Shown: positions 9,241-19,071, numbered from the stretch's first letter. The stretch is DNA of 26,641 nt from Paramacrobiotus richtersi (GCA_034698045.1 JAQGAU010000528.1:1-26641), one strand, 5' to 3'. The notes: generated from the letters alone by a model not told the origin. A program made the numbers and translations.

Positions 9241-10044
9241 CGTTGTTGTTTTATCCTTGGCGCCACTGCTGTGAAGTGAGATAGAATCGCACTGGACTGC
9301 TTTCTTTCATCATCTGATGGTTTTCTCGGTTGGCATGTATCACTAAATCGCTGCTTCTTTAACGGGTGTAACGGAAACGTGGCGACCACGGATGTGGTTG
9401 AGCTCGATCGTGGCTGTGACTACCGAGTGTGGCTTGCAACTCAACTCACACAGTGCGGCACCTCTAAAAATTAAACTGGAAAAAAATACGGCTAGTTGGC
9501 CGTCGTCCAACCGATTAGAAACCACCGGATGTATCTCGTACGAAACATCAGCAAACCTGCTGTCCAAGCGAAGAGTGCATCGCGCCACACCAGAGCAACA
9601 GTTTCCGTCTCATTAAAACCCAGTCGTAGTTTGTGCAGTTGCTCCCTAGCAGAAGTTTCTCTTCAACAGATCTTCTCGTATTTTTTCTTTATAATGGTTA
9701 GGTGCATGCTTGGACGTTTGCTGGGATTGCAAGCGGTGCAACGAATTTCCGAGGACTATTACATCAGCTTGTTTAATTACGCATAACTGGGGATTTTTCA
9801 ATATTGGCGGCTGAGCATGGTTAATGCAAACTTTAAAAACACTGAACATGGTACTGCAAGTTGTTAGCCGCAACTTACCACAACCACTGGCAGGTGTAGT
9901 AGAGTACTCGCTTATCTCTACCAGACTTAAAGTCTGTAAGAAGTTCTTTGCACTGATAAAGAAGTACTAGTAATAAAGAAGCTAAAGAACGGAGATATCT
10001 CCAGTACTTGGTGTCTAAAAACGCCTCGTGTTCGACCGTTTTAT
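9241..10044. other. Spacer with open but unassigned frames
   Basis: Between about 9340 and 9616 several frames on both strands are open, including a 74-codon ATG frame at 9392-9616. None has recognisable motifs or clear splice sites, so I do not call a gene. It may be relic coding sequence. Confidence 0.3.
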
Positions 10045-10396
10045 CGCTACTGACCGCAACCAACCACCCAGTTCGCACTGCCAAACTCCGCTACTAACCG
10101 CAACCAACCATCCGGTCCGCACTGCACAACACCGCTACTCACCGCAACCAACCGCCGAGTCCTCACTGCACAACACCGCAACTAACCACTAGGTTCGCAC
10201 TGCACAACACCGCTACTGACCGCAACCAACCACCCAGTCCGCACTGCACAACACCGCTTCTCAGCATACCAACGACCCAGTCCGCACTTCACAACCCTGC
10301 TTCTGACCATACTAACGACCCAGTCCGCACTGCACAACACTGCTTCTGACCATACAAACGACCTAGGCCGCACTGCACAACACGCTTCTGACCATA
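10045..10396. repeat. 43-44-bp minisatellite, about eight copies
   Basis: Tandem copies begin at 10045, 10089, 10133, 10177, 10211, 10255, 10298 and 10341, with a partial copy to about 10396. The core is CGCTACTGACCGCAACCAAC followed by CACCCAGTCCGCACTGCACA. The copy at 10177 has lost 10 bp. The right-hand copies differ consistently from the left-hand ones (CTTCTGACCATAC type), indicating two subfamilies. On the minus strand the repeat keeps a frame open and lengthens a 132-codon frame, but this is probably not a real protein. Confidence 0.8.
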
Positions 10397-10399
10397 CCA

Positions 10400-11040
10400 G
10401 AAATTGTACCTGTGTATTGAGGGTTTCCACATCCACCGTGTGGTGCTCCATCTGCGCTCGGAAGCCCTTGAGCTGCTCCATCAGCTTTAACCGCCTCAAT
10501 ATCCGGCCGATTCTGCCCATCCCGACCAGCTTGTCTTCCGACCTCCTTGACGAACACCAACATCGACAGCAGCATCCCATGGAACAGCCATCCCAAGATC
10601 ATATCCTTCTGCATGAACAGTTGAGTGATATTTTACCAGGCATGATGCACATCCTCCGTTTCTTCTTCGACTCCCGCATATCCGGCTCCCCACACTTTAA
10701 CATCAGCTCCTGCTCGGTACTGACAAACTGCTCGTAATCCGGCTGGGTGGTCTGCTCAAACTTTTCCTCGAGCTCTAGTAGAGCGTCATGCTGCTGTCCG
10801 TATGGTCTGTACTTCCGGCAGAGGGTTCCTGTCCTGTCGATATGGCTCACAAATCTCCACTTGCCTATCACCAATCGTCTCATGATCCTTCCCCTGTGGT
10901 CCCATACTATCTACCTCATCCTCCAGCTCCCTAACAAAGCGCTCCGTCTTCTACTTCAATGCCAGTCCAGGATTCGAAATGACGATTTCCAGAAGAACCG
11001 CCGCCATTTGAGCCATTTGTTCAAACAAATTATCACTTTC
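10400..11040 (-). pseudogene. Decayed coding region, coiled-coil-like, unrecognised
   Basis: Read on the minus strand from about 11040, protein-like sequence passes between frames. First comes a frame with FEQMAQMAAVLLEIV, then an in-frame TAG at 10951-10953, then FVRELEDEVDSMGP. A different frame then carries LLELEEKFEQTTQPDYEQFV and ESKKKRR (10599-10883). A hydrophobic stretch (MILGWLFHGMLLSMLVFV) and a helix-rich RILRRLKLMEQLKGF segment lie in further frames. The composition is hydrophilic and helical, but the family is unknown. The breaks suggest a dead gene, although unrecognised introns could explain some of the frame changes. Its 3' side runs into the minisatellite. Confidence 0.35.
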
Positions 11041-11060
11041 AGGAGAAATCACTCTTATTA

Positions 11061-11688
11061 AATGGTAAGATCAACATTGTTTTCAGCAGATGGCACGGAT
11101 AATGAACTGGATGTTTAGGTCGATCAAACTGGCACGCTAAATAATCCAGAAGTCACGCAGCTTTGAAAAATTGTCAAATGAAATGAGCAGCAACTCCAGC
11201 GAAAGTAAGATCTAAGATCTACACAGTGGTGTGCAACTTTGCATACCGCTAGTCGACAGCCGGTTGCATCACCGGCTTTGTCCCTCGGCCCTATCTTAGT
11301 GCCCTAAGCCACGACAACATCCTGCTTCTGCGTATTGAATTTGTACCTGCACTTTTGGCAGTCCAGTTTTGGATCCGGCTTCCAAAACCGGACATGACAA
11401 ATGACAAACATCATTTAAATGGGTGACACGGATTTTTCCCAAATGTCAACAAACGTGTAGCAGTCGCATCGGTTAATTGCAAAAAAGTGGCGTAATCACC
11501 ATTTTCGTGGATTTGTAGCTGTTGCCTGCAACTGTAAACAATTAGTGTTGTACCCAATTATGTATTACTGCATTGGCGCTATAGCCATGGCATGCTGTCG
11601 GTAATTGATTGGTTTTATCCCAGTACCATTGTTTTAGTATACAATTTACGTCGTAATACGCGCAGAAGGTAACAGAAATTAGAAACAG
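11061..11688. other. Spacer or intron
   Basis: No supported exon. It ends with the acceptor GAAACAG (AG 11687-11688) used by the following exon, so part may be intronic. Confidence 0.3.
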
Positions 11689-11913
11689 GATGTTTATCTA
11701 ATGGAATACTGCGCTGTTCCTTCGCTGGATCTGCACACGTCCGCTTTCTATTTGATGCCTACGGTCAACCAAAAATTACCGTATTTTCCGGAAGACAGAA
11801 GTTTAAATATTCGGACAATGTCGACATGTACGCAACCGTTTCAGCACTGCGTGGTGAGTCAAGAGCCGCATTTACATTTTGGAAATGAGTGACCTACTAT
11901 CGTTTCAGCGTGA
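11689..11913 (+). CDS. Terminal exons of an unrecognised gene
   Basis: Exon 11689-11853 reads as 54 codons with balanced, protein-like composition: CLSNGILRCSFAGS, then VRFLFDAYGQPKITVFSG, then FKYSDNVDMYATVSALR. It ends at a strong donor (CGTG|GTGAGTC). A 55-nt intron (11854-11908, acceptor CGTTTCAG) leads to a tiny last exon, giving Ala and then TGA (11911-11913). The alternating hydrophobic pattern suggests a beta-rich fold, perhaps extracellular, but I recognise no family. The more obvious ATG frame at 11701-11892 is out of phase and reads less like protein. Upstream exons were not found, so it could also be a relic. Confidence 0.4.
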
Positions 11914-11996
11914 AAACAAACATGTCGTACAATAGAATTTAATCATATCGTTTTTGACGTTGCTTGTAAACAAAGATAACCACACGCTTGTATACT

Positions 11997-12079
11997 CGAT
12001 AAGGAAATCATGTCGTCTTCACTACTTCAGTACTGTGACACAATATTTCCATATGCTCTTGACTCTAGTTAGCATAATG
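11997..12079 (+). promoter_or_regulatory. Class-B upstream block, copy 2
   Basis: CGATAAGGAAATCATGT (11997-12013) and TAGTTAGCATAATG (12066-12079) are identical to elements upstream of B1. They lie 172 nt and 106 nt before the ATG at 12185. Confidence 0.45.
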
Positions 12080-12184
12080 GCCAAATAAGCCTTGTGAGTC
12101 TGTCTACACGCATCGAAATACTGCGCTGCAGTAGACAGTGTAATACAAACGAAAATTTTGCTGCTCGTTTACTGAAGAGCGACT

Positions 12185-13171
12185 ATGGGGCTTAGCTTGG
12201 TTTTCGATACCAACACGTTCCTGCAGGGCAATGGTCTAGAATTGTTCAAGTCTATTCGAAACACAAATGCCGGCACTCTTCCGCAGCCAGTTCGCCTCGT
12301 CGTCCCGTTTATTGTTAAGAGGGAACTCTACAGCATGTCCAAGGGAAAGACGAAAAGGGCTTGGGCTGCTGAAGCTGCATGTTCGTTTTTCAGCTCCATT
12401 AAAGAAACTGACCAAGCGGTACTAGTGCAAACCAATCAGGAAGCTCAAGAAACTGAGCGGAGGTTTTATCCACCGCATTCGCGACCTTTTGGATCGATAA
12501 ACGATGGTTTGATTTTGATCTACAGCCTAACGTTGCGGGGCTCGAGTGCTGGGGATGTGTGGCTAATAACTAACGACAATCAGCTGATAGCTAGGAGCGC
12601 ACGAAGCGGACTGACTTCAATGACATTGATGGCTCTGACGCAAGCGATGACAATCGAAGTGTATTCCGCTGACAATCCCGCTGCAGAGGCATACTATCGA
12701 TGGACTGAAGAAGGTACGGCAAAATACTGTATGTCAGAAATCAGTGTCACACATTAATGCATTTGTTGGTATTGCTGCATTCGTGAATAAGCTATATATT
12801 GACATTGCATGTGTTCTAACAGAGCGATCCAAGAATATTCGAGATACGGAGGATCGAGCTCTTTCCAGCGGCCCGTACTGCACCATATTGGCGACGATAC
12901 TTTCGATGACGATGCCATTAGCGTCACAGCAGTATATAATGAGCCACTAATACCTCGGCGTAATCTGCATGATTATAAAAGAATGGATGAGAAAGTTCAC
13001 AAAACGAAGGTTAAGCCTGTTTCTAAGCGGACGGAGCGGCGCAGTAGTAACGTCCAGACATGCGAAGACATCAATGGCCTTTATGACCTTTATGGGCAGA
13101 AAAAGCGTTCTTGTCTGATGACTTTATGTAGATATTTATGTTGCTGTTGCCTTCTGGAAAAATATATTTGA
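12185..13171 (+). CDS. PIN-domain endoribonuclease with Cys-cluster tail, class B (B2, two exons)
   Basis: Exon 1 is 12185-12713 with donor AAG|GTACGG as in B1. The PIN domain is complete: D8, E47, D107 (INDG), D131 (LITNDN). The tail ends CLMTLCRYLCCCC near the C-terminus (Cys 273, 278, 282-285), parallel to B1 and probably a palmitoylation anchor. Compared with B1, exon 2 lacks one base near 12867 (TCCAGCGG against TCTAAGCGG). With the acceptor homologous to that of B1 (AG 12821-12822) this would stop at 12950. Using the next AG (12823-12824), two bases further on, restores the frame to the Cys tail, giving 291 residues. I therefore annotate the intron as 12714-12824 and exon 2 as 12825-13171. 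Only one VQT repeat unit remains clear. If the upstream acceptor is used, the anchor is lost. Confidence 0.75.
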
Positions 13172-14449
13172 GACGATTCTTGGCGTGCAGTTTCGTTAGC
13201 TGAACAACGGTATCATGTTCTCGTCACCGTAAGCTCTCGCATTAAATTTGTTGACCTTTTGATTTAGGGCTCTTTATTGGGAACGTGATACAGCGAAGCT
13301 GGCGCTAAAATAGCTACTGCACTTATTTTATGTTATGTTTTTACTGCTGACATTGTTTAAGCTATAAACCCTGATTACTGTATATTGAAGTATGTTCCAC
13401 CTGAATGGCAACTTCAAATGTTCTGAAAAAACTGTGGTCGCTAGTCGCTATGTACTCCAATGCATGTGCGCATATTTGGCTTTGAGCCAGGTTAGTAACG
13501 TTGAAAGTTTTACCACTACTTTATCATGTAGCCGAAACTGCTGCTATTTTTTTCATTGTCGGTATGCTTCATGTGATACTTACTGTATGTTCCACTCAAC
13601 GGCGCTACGGATACCGAAACACTTCGTACATGATCCGAAGTCAAAATTTAAAAAAAGAACCATTTAGTTTGTTTCACTCGGTGTCGAGTACCAGCAAAAA
13701 AAATAGTTCTTCTATGTTTTTTGCGAACAAACCAAGTTGTCTACTACACGGTACGAACGTTACTTTTTCCTACAATACCAAGGATTACCAAACAACGGCG
13801 TTATAAAGGCATTCCTAATACTTGCGAGCCTTCACCATGCGAAACCGTCAACCGAACACATTGTCACGTGAGATTCGGTGAGAATATAATTATTATTATG
13901 CGAAATTCCGGGTAAACTTTTTATCGACAGCAAATTCCAGAATCCAAACTAATTTATGTGTTTGTAGGCTGCTTTTAGAAACGTTCTTAGGCCTATCGAA
14001 AGTACGTTATTTGCAAGGAAAACGGGATTACAAACACGTTACGAAAAGGCGTACCTGTCAAGGGGCCCGTTTCACTTCCGGTTCACTTTTTACTAACACC
14101 GTCAGAATTCGTGATTCTCCACACCTTTTTTGTTCTTTCACTTAAAAAGACTAAATCACTATCAGTGAAACACGAAGGACAAAATTTCCGTCGATAGAAG
14201 TCACAGAACTTGTATCATTCTGTACACAGTACGTACACTGATAAAGGTGCGTTGCGAAGGTGGTGTGAAGGGGGACTAACGGTGTTCTGATAAACTGCAG
14301 CTAACTCTCGAGTTTGAACATGAATTATTTTATTGCCAACATTTCGATTTTCGACTACGCCGTGCTCATGCATATGTTAATAATCAATTACAAACTTTTT
14401 TCTGTGATTATCATTGTTTTATTTCAATTAAGACTTCGTAATTTTGCAG
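13172..14449. other. Intergenic/5' region of the class-C gene
   Basis: No supported gene. The frame 13501-13806 begins at a TTG codon and lacks family features. 14053-14107 matches the B1 3' flank at 6173-6226 but lies about 640 bp further from the stop codon, suggesting extra DNA inserted after duplication. The region ends in acceptor-like AATTTTGCAG (AG 14448-14449), so a 5' untranslated exon of the next gene may lie here. Confidence 0.4.
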
Positions 14450-14453
14450 CTGC

Positions 14454-15324
14454 ATGCAGTACCCTGGCTGCCAGACCTGCGCCAATATGGAGTACATTGC
14501 ATCAGGCGGACTGGATCTGGTGTTCGATACCAACATCTTCCTGGACCAGAACGATGGTTCCACTGGTCTGGAGATGTTCAAAGATCTCCGGGCTGGAGTG
14601 ATCGGTACTCTCCCCTCGCCCGTTCGACTCCACATCCCGTACGTCGTCCGCCACGAACTCCGCAAGCTCTCCGAAGGAAAGCCAGGAAAACGCAGTCCCC
14701 ACCGCGCCAGCTCAGCCAGAGCGGCCATGGATTTCATCTTGTCCATCAAGCGGAACGACGAAACACTCACCCTCCAGACGAAACGCCAATCGCAAGCCCT
14801 GGAACTGGCGTACCTCCCGCGAACGGGCTCGATCAACGACGGACTGATCTTGCTCTACAGTCTGGGTCTGCGGAATCTGCGGAGAACGGGCGATGTGTGG
14901 CTGATTACCAATGATAATCAGCTGATTGCACGGTGTGCACGGAGTACCCTGCGGAGTAGTCGTTATGAGTACAAGGTGGTGGGGATGACGATGACGGCGC
15001 TGAAGAAGGCCATGGAGCTGAAGGTGTATTCCAAGAGTAATCCGGATGATGAGGGATGCTATCGACTGGCCATATCGGATTCCGACAGTGATGATGATCA
15101 GAAAGGGGCGAGACGCAACGACGGTCCCAACAAGCGCGAAAGGTAAGCACCATTCTATGGAGTCTTTGAGCTCCTTGTGCTATTTCGTAAGCACCTTCAC
15201 CGCGTTCCAATTTGGCTCAAGGCTATTTTTGATTGCTTTCGTTTTAGTGAATTTAAACTACGCAACTGAGCAACTCCTAAATTGTTTCTTATTCTGTAGA
15301 ACTGTAAAACATCGCGCAGAATAA
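14454..15324 (+). CDS. PIN-domain endoribonuclease, class C, soluble acidic tail
   Basis: Exon 1 is 14454-15142 (donor AAAG|GTAAGC), intron 15143-15299 (157 nt, acceptor ATTCTGTAG) and exon 2 15300-15324, giving 237 residues. The PIN acids are D25 (LVFDTN), E68 (RHEL), D129 (INDG) and D154 (LITNDN). A Ser/Arg/Lys-rich insert (about 73-88) and an RSSRYEYK insert (about 168-175) distinguish it from classes A and B. After the PIN domain there is a short acidic stretch (SDSDSDDD) and a basic end, with no hydrophobic or Cys anchor, so it is probably soluble. GC content and GC at third positions are clearly higher than in the other five, suggesting an older or differently constrained member. The ATG at 14454 follows a splice acceptor; the ATG at 14487 is an alternative start. 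AATAAA at 15320-15325 overlaps the stop codon. Confidence 0.8.
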
Positions 15325-17149
15325 AATACCAGATCAGAGTAGAATTAGTCGTAGCGATAATATAAGCCAGACCGAGGCTTTGCAGCGTACTGAACTATAC
15401 GGACATCTTCGTCTGACTTCTTGAAAGTTTTGCGTGTCTGCTCAAGGCAAATTCATATCTTTTGCTATACCGCGTACAGTAAACTGCTTGTGAAATGTTT
15501 ATCTAGACGCTTCTCTGTACATTTCTTAAAAGTCTGTGACTTCGAAAAAACGTTGAAGATGAAGTACGATTTCGCGATTGTATAAACATACGTCCAGTGA
15601 TACCAGTCTTGTCCAAATCGTAGATCTAGAACCGCTGACGATCAGCAAGAATGGAACCGACTCAAGGAGGACCATGCTTTCTGTCCATCGTGGCTTCGTC
15701 CGCGCGCTGCCTCGGCCAACACAGGATGAGGTGCTGGACGTACTTGGAATAAGCCAAATTAGTACGAAATCGTTTTTGCCTCTTACGGCATGTCCCATCG
15801 TTTGTGCATTCTTGCGTCAGTTGGACTAATGTACCGTTTGCGTATAGGGGATTCGTCCGGTTTCGAGATGGTGTTTTTCGCAGCGGATCCGAATGGGACT
15901 GCTGGAAACACTGCTTTTCCGTTCGTGTTAGTGGGCGTGATCACTGATTCTTTCTTCAGGAAGTTCTAACTTGAGTTGACGGCTTTTATTGTTTTACGTT
16001 AGTCAATGCGGAATGTGTTGCTTTGAGTTTGTCGGCCGAATGTGATCCGTTTTATGAATGATTGACTTCCGGATGAACTGACCGGTTGTCGACAGTTTTG
16101 CCTATCAATTCCTGAAGGATGTTCACACGTACGCAGGATGATATTGTGGCAGACGCAATGAGAATTAATGATCGAGACAAGAAACGCTGCAATCGTGGCA
16201 GTTAAGCTCTTGTCGTCGTAATCTTTAACTCACTTTAGGCTGGTAGGTGTTGACATACGTCTAAGTGTAGTTTAAACCTAAAGACTTCAATCACGTCCCG
16301 AAAAAGAAATGCTTACTCGAAAACCGGTTAAAGCACGTGGACAGTGTACATTGAACTGATCCAGTCGCCTAGAACGATTTGCGGGTTACAGGTCGTCTAG
16401 ACACACATATGTAGTAACCGGAAGTTAGAAATCCACCGCCTTGTCGGATACTGATCGTGAGACGCAAATTTAAGGTGCATACATGGTGAGTTTTTTTATT
16501 GTGACTTCTGGACTCGAGCAACTGTCAGCAAGCTGACAGTCATATTTTAAAGAGAGGACAAAGTGAGTAACATGCAACCCTTTGGTATCGGAGTACTCTA
16601 GGACTTAAGCCGCCTCCACAACTCCGGAAGCGACTAAAGCGTAAGCTGGCAATAACGTACTGATTAACGGTAAATGCTATTCACAACGATCCGTGTATTC
16701 ACGAACTATACGGGCAAGAGCGTCCTCTCGAGCAAAAGCGGAAGTCTGTTGTATACCGTGTGCTGCATAGTAAGTAACAACCTTGATGCATTCGTTGGAA
16801 ATGCACTTTTCCGCAAATTCTGAATGTTTTAACAATATTATACAGAAATCATATCACATTTTATCCTTTACCCCGGCTAGGTATGTGCATCCAGCCGATT
16901 CAGGTATATGTATACCCATCCAGATAGCGATATCGAACACGTCGGCATTTCGGACCGAATTTGTGCAGTCCAACTAAGACCGTTTCCTTGCGATATTTTG
17001 CGCACCACCTGTCAGATGATAATCGTTCCCGGGTCGTTGGCGCGAATGAATCGGTAAACGTACTGCGTTCTTAAATGTCACCGCGCTGTTTCTTTGTAAG
17101 AATTTCCTGCGATTTCCCGTGGCAGCCTTGGGCAAGGGCTGCGGAACGA
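15325..17149. other. Long spacer with two possible exon relics
   Basis: Little is identifiable. An 83-codon frame at 15578-15829 contains SVHRGFVRALPRPTQDEVLD and looks mildly protein-like. A frame at 15763-15969 reads GDSSGFEMVFFAADPNGTAG and PFVLVGVITDSFF before TAA, preceded by an acceptor-like GCGTATAG. Neither is recognised. A short hairpin (ACTGTCAG...CTGACAGT) lies at about 16520-16540. Confidence 0.3.
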
Positions 17150-18310
17150 GGCTCGGCCAACTTTACCTTTGCCGTTCGCTTTGCCTTTGCCGTTTTTTTT
17201 GCCGTTTACCACTTTGACGTTCACTTTGCCTTTGCCGTTTGCATTGCCTTTGCCTTAGCATTTTGACGTTTTCATATGAGTTTCAGTTTGCCTTTGCCGT
17301 ACTGAGCGGCGTTAGCCGTTGACACTTTAACTTCCCATACGGAAATTTTATAGTCCATAATTATGTTCAGAAGATTAAGATTCCAGAACAAAATTTCCCA
17401 TTGTATGGATAAACTGTAGAGCCTGTACGGTGATTGACAAGGCGTCGACAAGGCGTTCATACCCAAACTCATGTCAAAAATCGCGGAGATCAGCAATAGT
17501 CACGATGAAATAATAGTACAAGAATGACGAAGTAAAGTTCGAGAAAACAACGAATGAATAAACACTGACGTTAGCTGAAAAGGTAGCTTCAGAACAGCAG
17601 TCCTTCACGAAAGAGGTCTGCGTACTCTTTCTCGGCGTCCGCAGCTGCAGGATACCACTTTGCATCGTAACGGACGGTAAAACCACTGATCGTGCACGTG
17701 TTTCACTGTCCGTCGTGTCCGAGTGCGGATCTTTTGCGACAGTGAATACGAAACGAATATGTCCTAGTCCGTTTCATAACGGACTAGGACATATGCGTGC
17801 ATATGAGTCCGTCCGAAACGTCTCATATGCGTGCAACATGTACTAGATGGTCTTCGTGCAAACTATTTGCGCATAATATTGCACACGTCATTCATTTTTT
17901 CTTGTAACCACGCCATGATTGTCAGCGGGCAGCTTTTGTATGTTTTCTCCAGAGCACGTATAATGTTGCACGTTACAAGCTAGAGTTTTCTTTTGTCCAC
18001 TCTAACTTTTCATAATTGTACGACTTATGAAACGACCACAGAATCTGATGGTGCCCGTTACTGATTACAACGCGATGGTTTTACAACGGCACCAACCGAA
18101 TAGATCTTACATATATTTTTTGAAAAACACCGGAGTGACGTCGAAGTGTCAACGGTAAACGTCGCGAAGCACGGTAAAGGAAAATAAAAACGTCAAAATG
18201 CTAAGGCAAAGGCGATGCAAACGGCAAAGGCAAAGTGAACCCTCAAAGTGGTAAACAGCGAACTAAACGGCAAAGGCAAAGCGAACGGCAAAGGTAAAGT
18301 TGGCCGAGCC
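17150..18310. mobile_element. Inverted-repeat (foldback/MITE-like) element
   Basis: The left arm 17150-17272 and right arm 18187-18310 are near-identical inverted copies, both starting GGCTCGGCCAACTTTACC and built of TTTGCC/TTTGCCGTT hexamer-type repeats, ending TTTTGACGTTTT. Weaker inverted similarity (CCGTTGACACTT) continues inward. The interior of about 0.9 kb has no transposase frame. No clear target-site duplication was seen. This fits a non-autonomous foldback or MITE-type element, but it could also be a local inverted duplication. Confidence 0.5.
17757..17794. repeat. Perfect 17-bp hairpin inside the inverted-repeat element
   Basis: ATATGTCCTAGTCCGTT, a 4-nt TCAT loop, then the exact reverse complement. 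A second weaker inverted pair (CATATGAG / CTCATATG) follows within about 40 nt, together with a repeated ATGCGTGCA string. Confidence 0.75.
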
Positions 18311-18379
18311 GCTGCGAAGCGCTTTTTCATCTGGTCAAATTCGGCCAGGTCCACGGAGGAAACAGGGTTTGAGTAAGGG

Positions 18380-18679
18380 TTAGTCCTCGGGCTTCCCACC
18401 AGTCTGCCTATAAAGGAGCAATAGAAATGAGTTTACTGAAACGCATGAAACTCGTGCCCATATTCTATCGTTACTTACGCTAAAATTCTCCCTGATCCAG
18501 GTTTCCGCAACCTCCCTACAGATGGGACAGCTTGTTAGGTTGCTCGCGCAGGAACCGCAAGCACAGGCATGTCCGCATGGATGCAGAACAGAGTTGATCC
18601 GCGCAACTGTGCATATTTTGCACTCTCGGGCAAGCGTCAGTCGGTCCTTTTCCAAGTCTAAATCTACAAATAACAACAT
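18380..18679 (-). CDS. IAP/MDM2-type RING finger, probable E3 ubiquitin ligase C-terminus
   Basis: The minus-strand frame contains a full C3HC4 RING near its N-terminal side: CKIC, 11 residues, CGH, ACA, CGSC, six residues, CPIC. This layout (CGH-x3-C-x2-C) is typical of the C-terminal RING of IAP-like E3 ligases, which pass ubiquitin from an E2 to substrates. The RING exon starts either at an acceptor (TATTTGTAG, first base 18663) or with the ATG at 18679. Within the listed frame, AGC|GTAAGT at about 18478 and a pyrimidine-rich TTTATAG acceptor at about 18408 suggest a real intron. Both possible continuations end after a short C-terminus, as is usual for terminal RINGs. Upstream domains were not identified. 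Confidence 0.6.
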   Translation of the reverse strand: MLLFVDLDLEKDRLTLARECKICTVARINSVLHPCGHACACGSCASNLTSCPICREVAETWIRENFSVSNDRIWARVSCVSVNSFLLLLYRQTGGKPED

Positions 18680-19071
18680 TATAATTAGTATATAATCAAC
18701 GAGTTAAAAAATTAAGACAATTACTACGAATATCCACGGAAATTATACCAGTATTGACCGCGCGAATATATTTGTAACTGAATGAAAAATCAAATGAAAA
18801 TTAAAAATTAAACAGTGTATAAAGTTGTAGAATCAGTTTAAAATTAGGTGAAAACTGTTCGTACCACTTGTAGCGATTCTACAAACACTTTTAAAATCCC
18901 ACTTAAATGTCGCCTTGTAGATCATCAGGAAGGAATGGCGCACAAAACTTTTCGAATAAAAGTGCCAATAAAAGAGTCAGGCGGTCAGAAAATCACAAGC
19001 TGTAATCATTGGAAAACTGCATATTTCGTGATTTGATTTCACGCTATTTCAACAACTGCACGCAACAGAAA

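Noticed and set aside
9392..9616. 74-codon ATG frame
   Set aside because: Several frames on both strands are open here with no recognisable domain and no clear splice sites, so the coding strand cannot be decided.
11701..11892. 63-codon ATG frame
   Set aside because: The neighbouring frame reads more like protein and fits the donor and acceptor phases, so this ATG frame is probably a shadow.
12744..12950. Separate short gene after B2 exon 1
   Set aside because: It is the B2 exon 2 frame before the one-base loss; it matches the B1 tail only up to the lesion and then loses similarity.
13501..13806. 101-codon frame with a hydrophobic N-terminal part
   Set aside because: It starts at TTG, lies in AT-rich DNA, has no family motifs or splice sites, and may sit in inserted DNA.
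1273..15146. Bacterial VapC-type toxin-antitoxin array
   Set aside because: VapC proteins are PIN domains too, but these genes have introns, long eukaryotic spacers and C-terminal anchors, with no small antitoxin frame upstream. The spacing fits SWT1-like PIN domains better.
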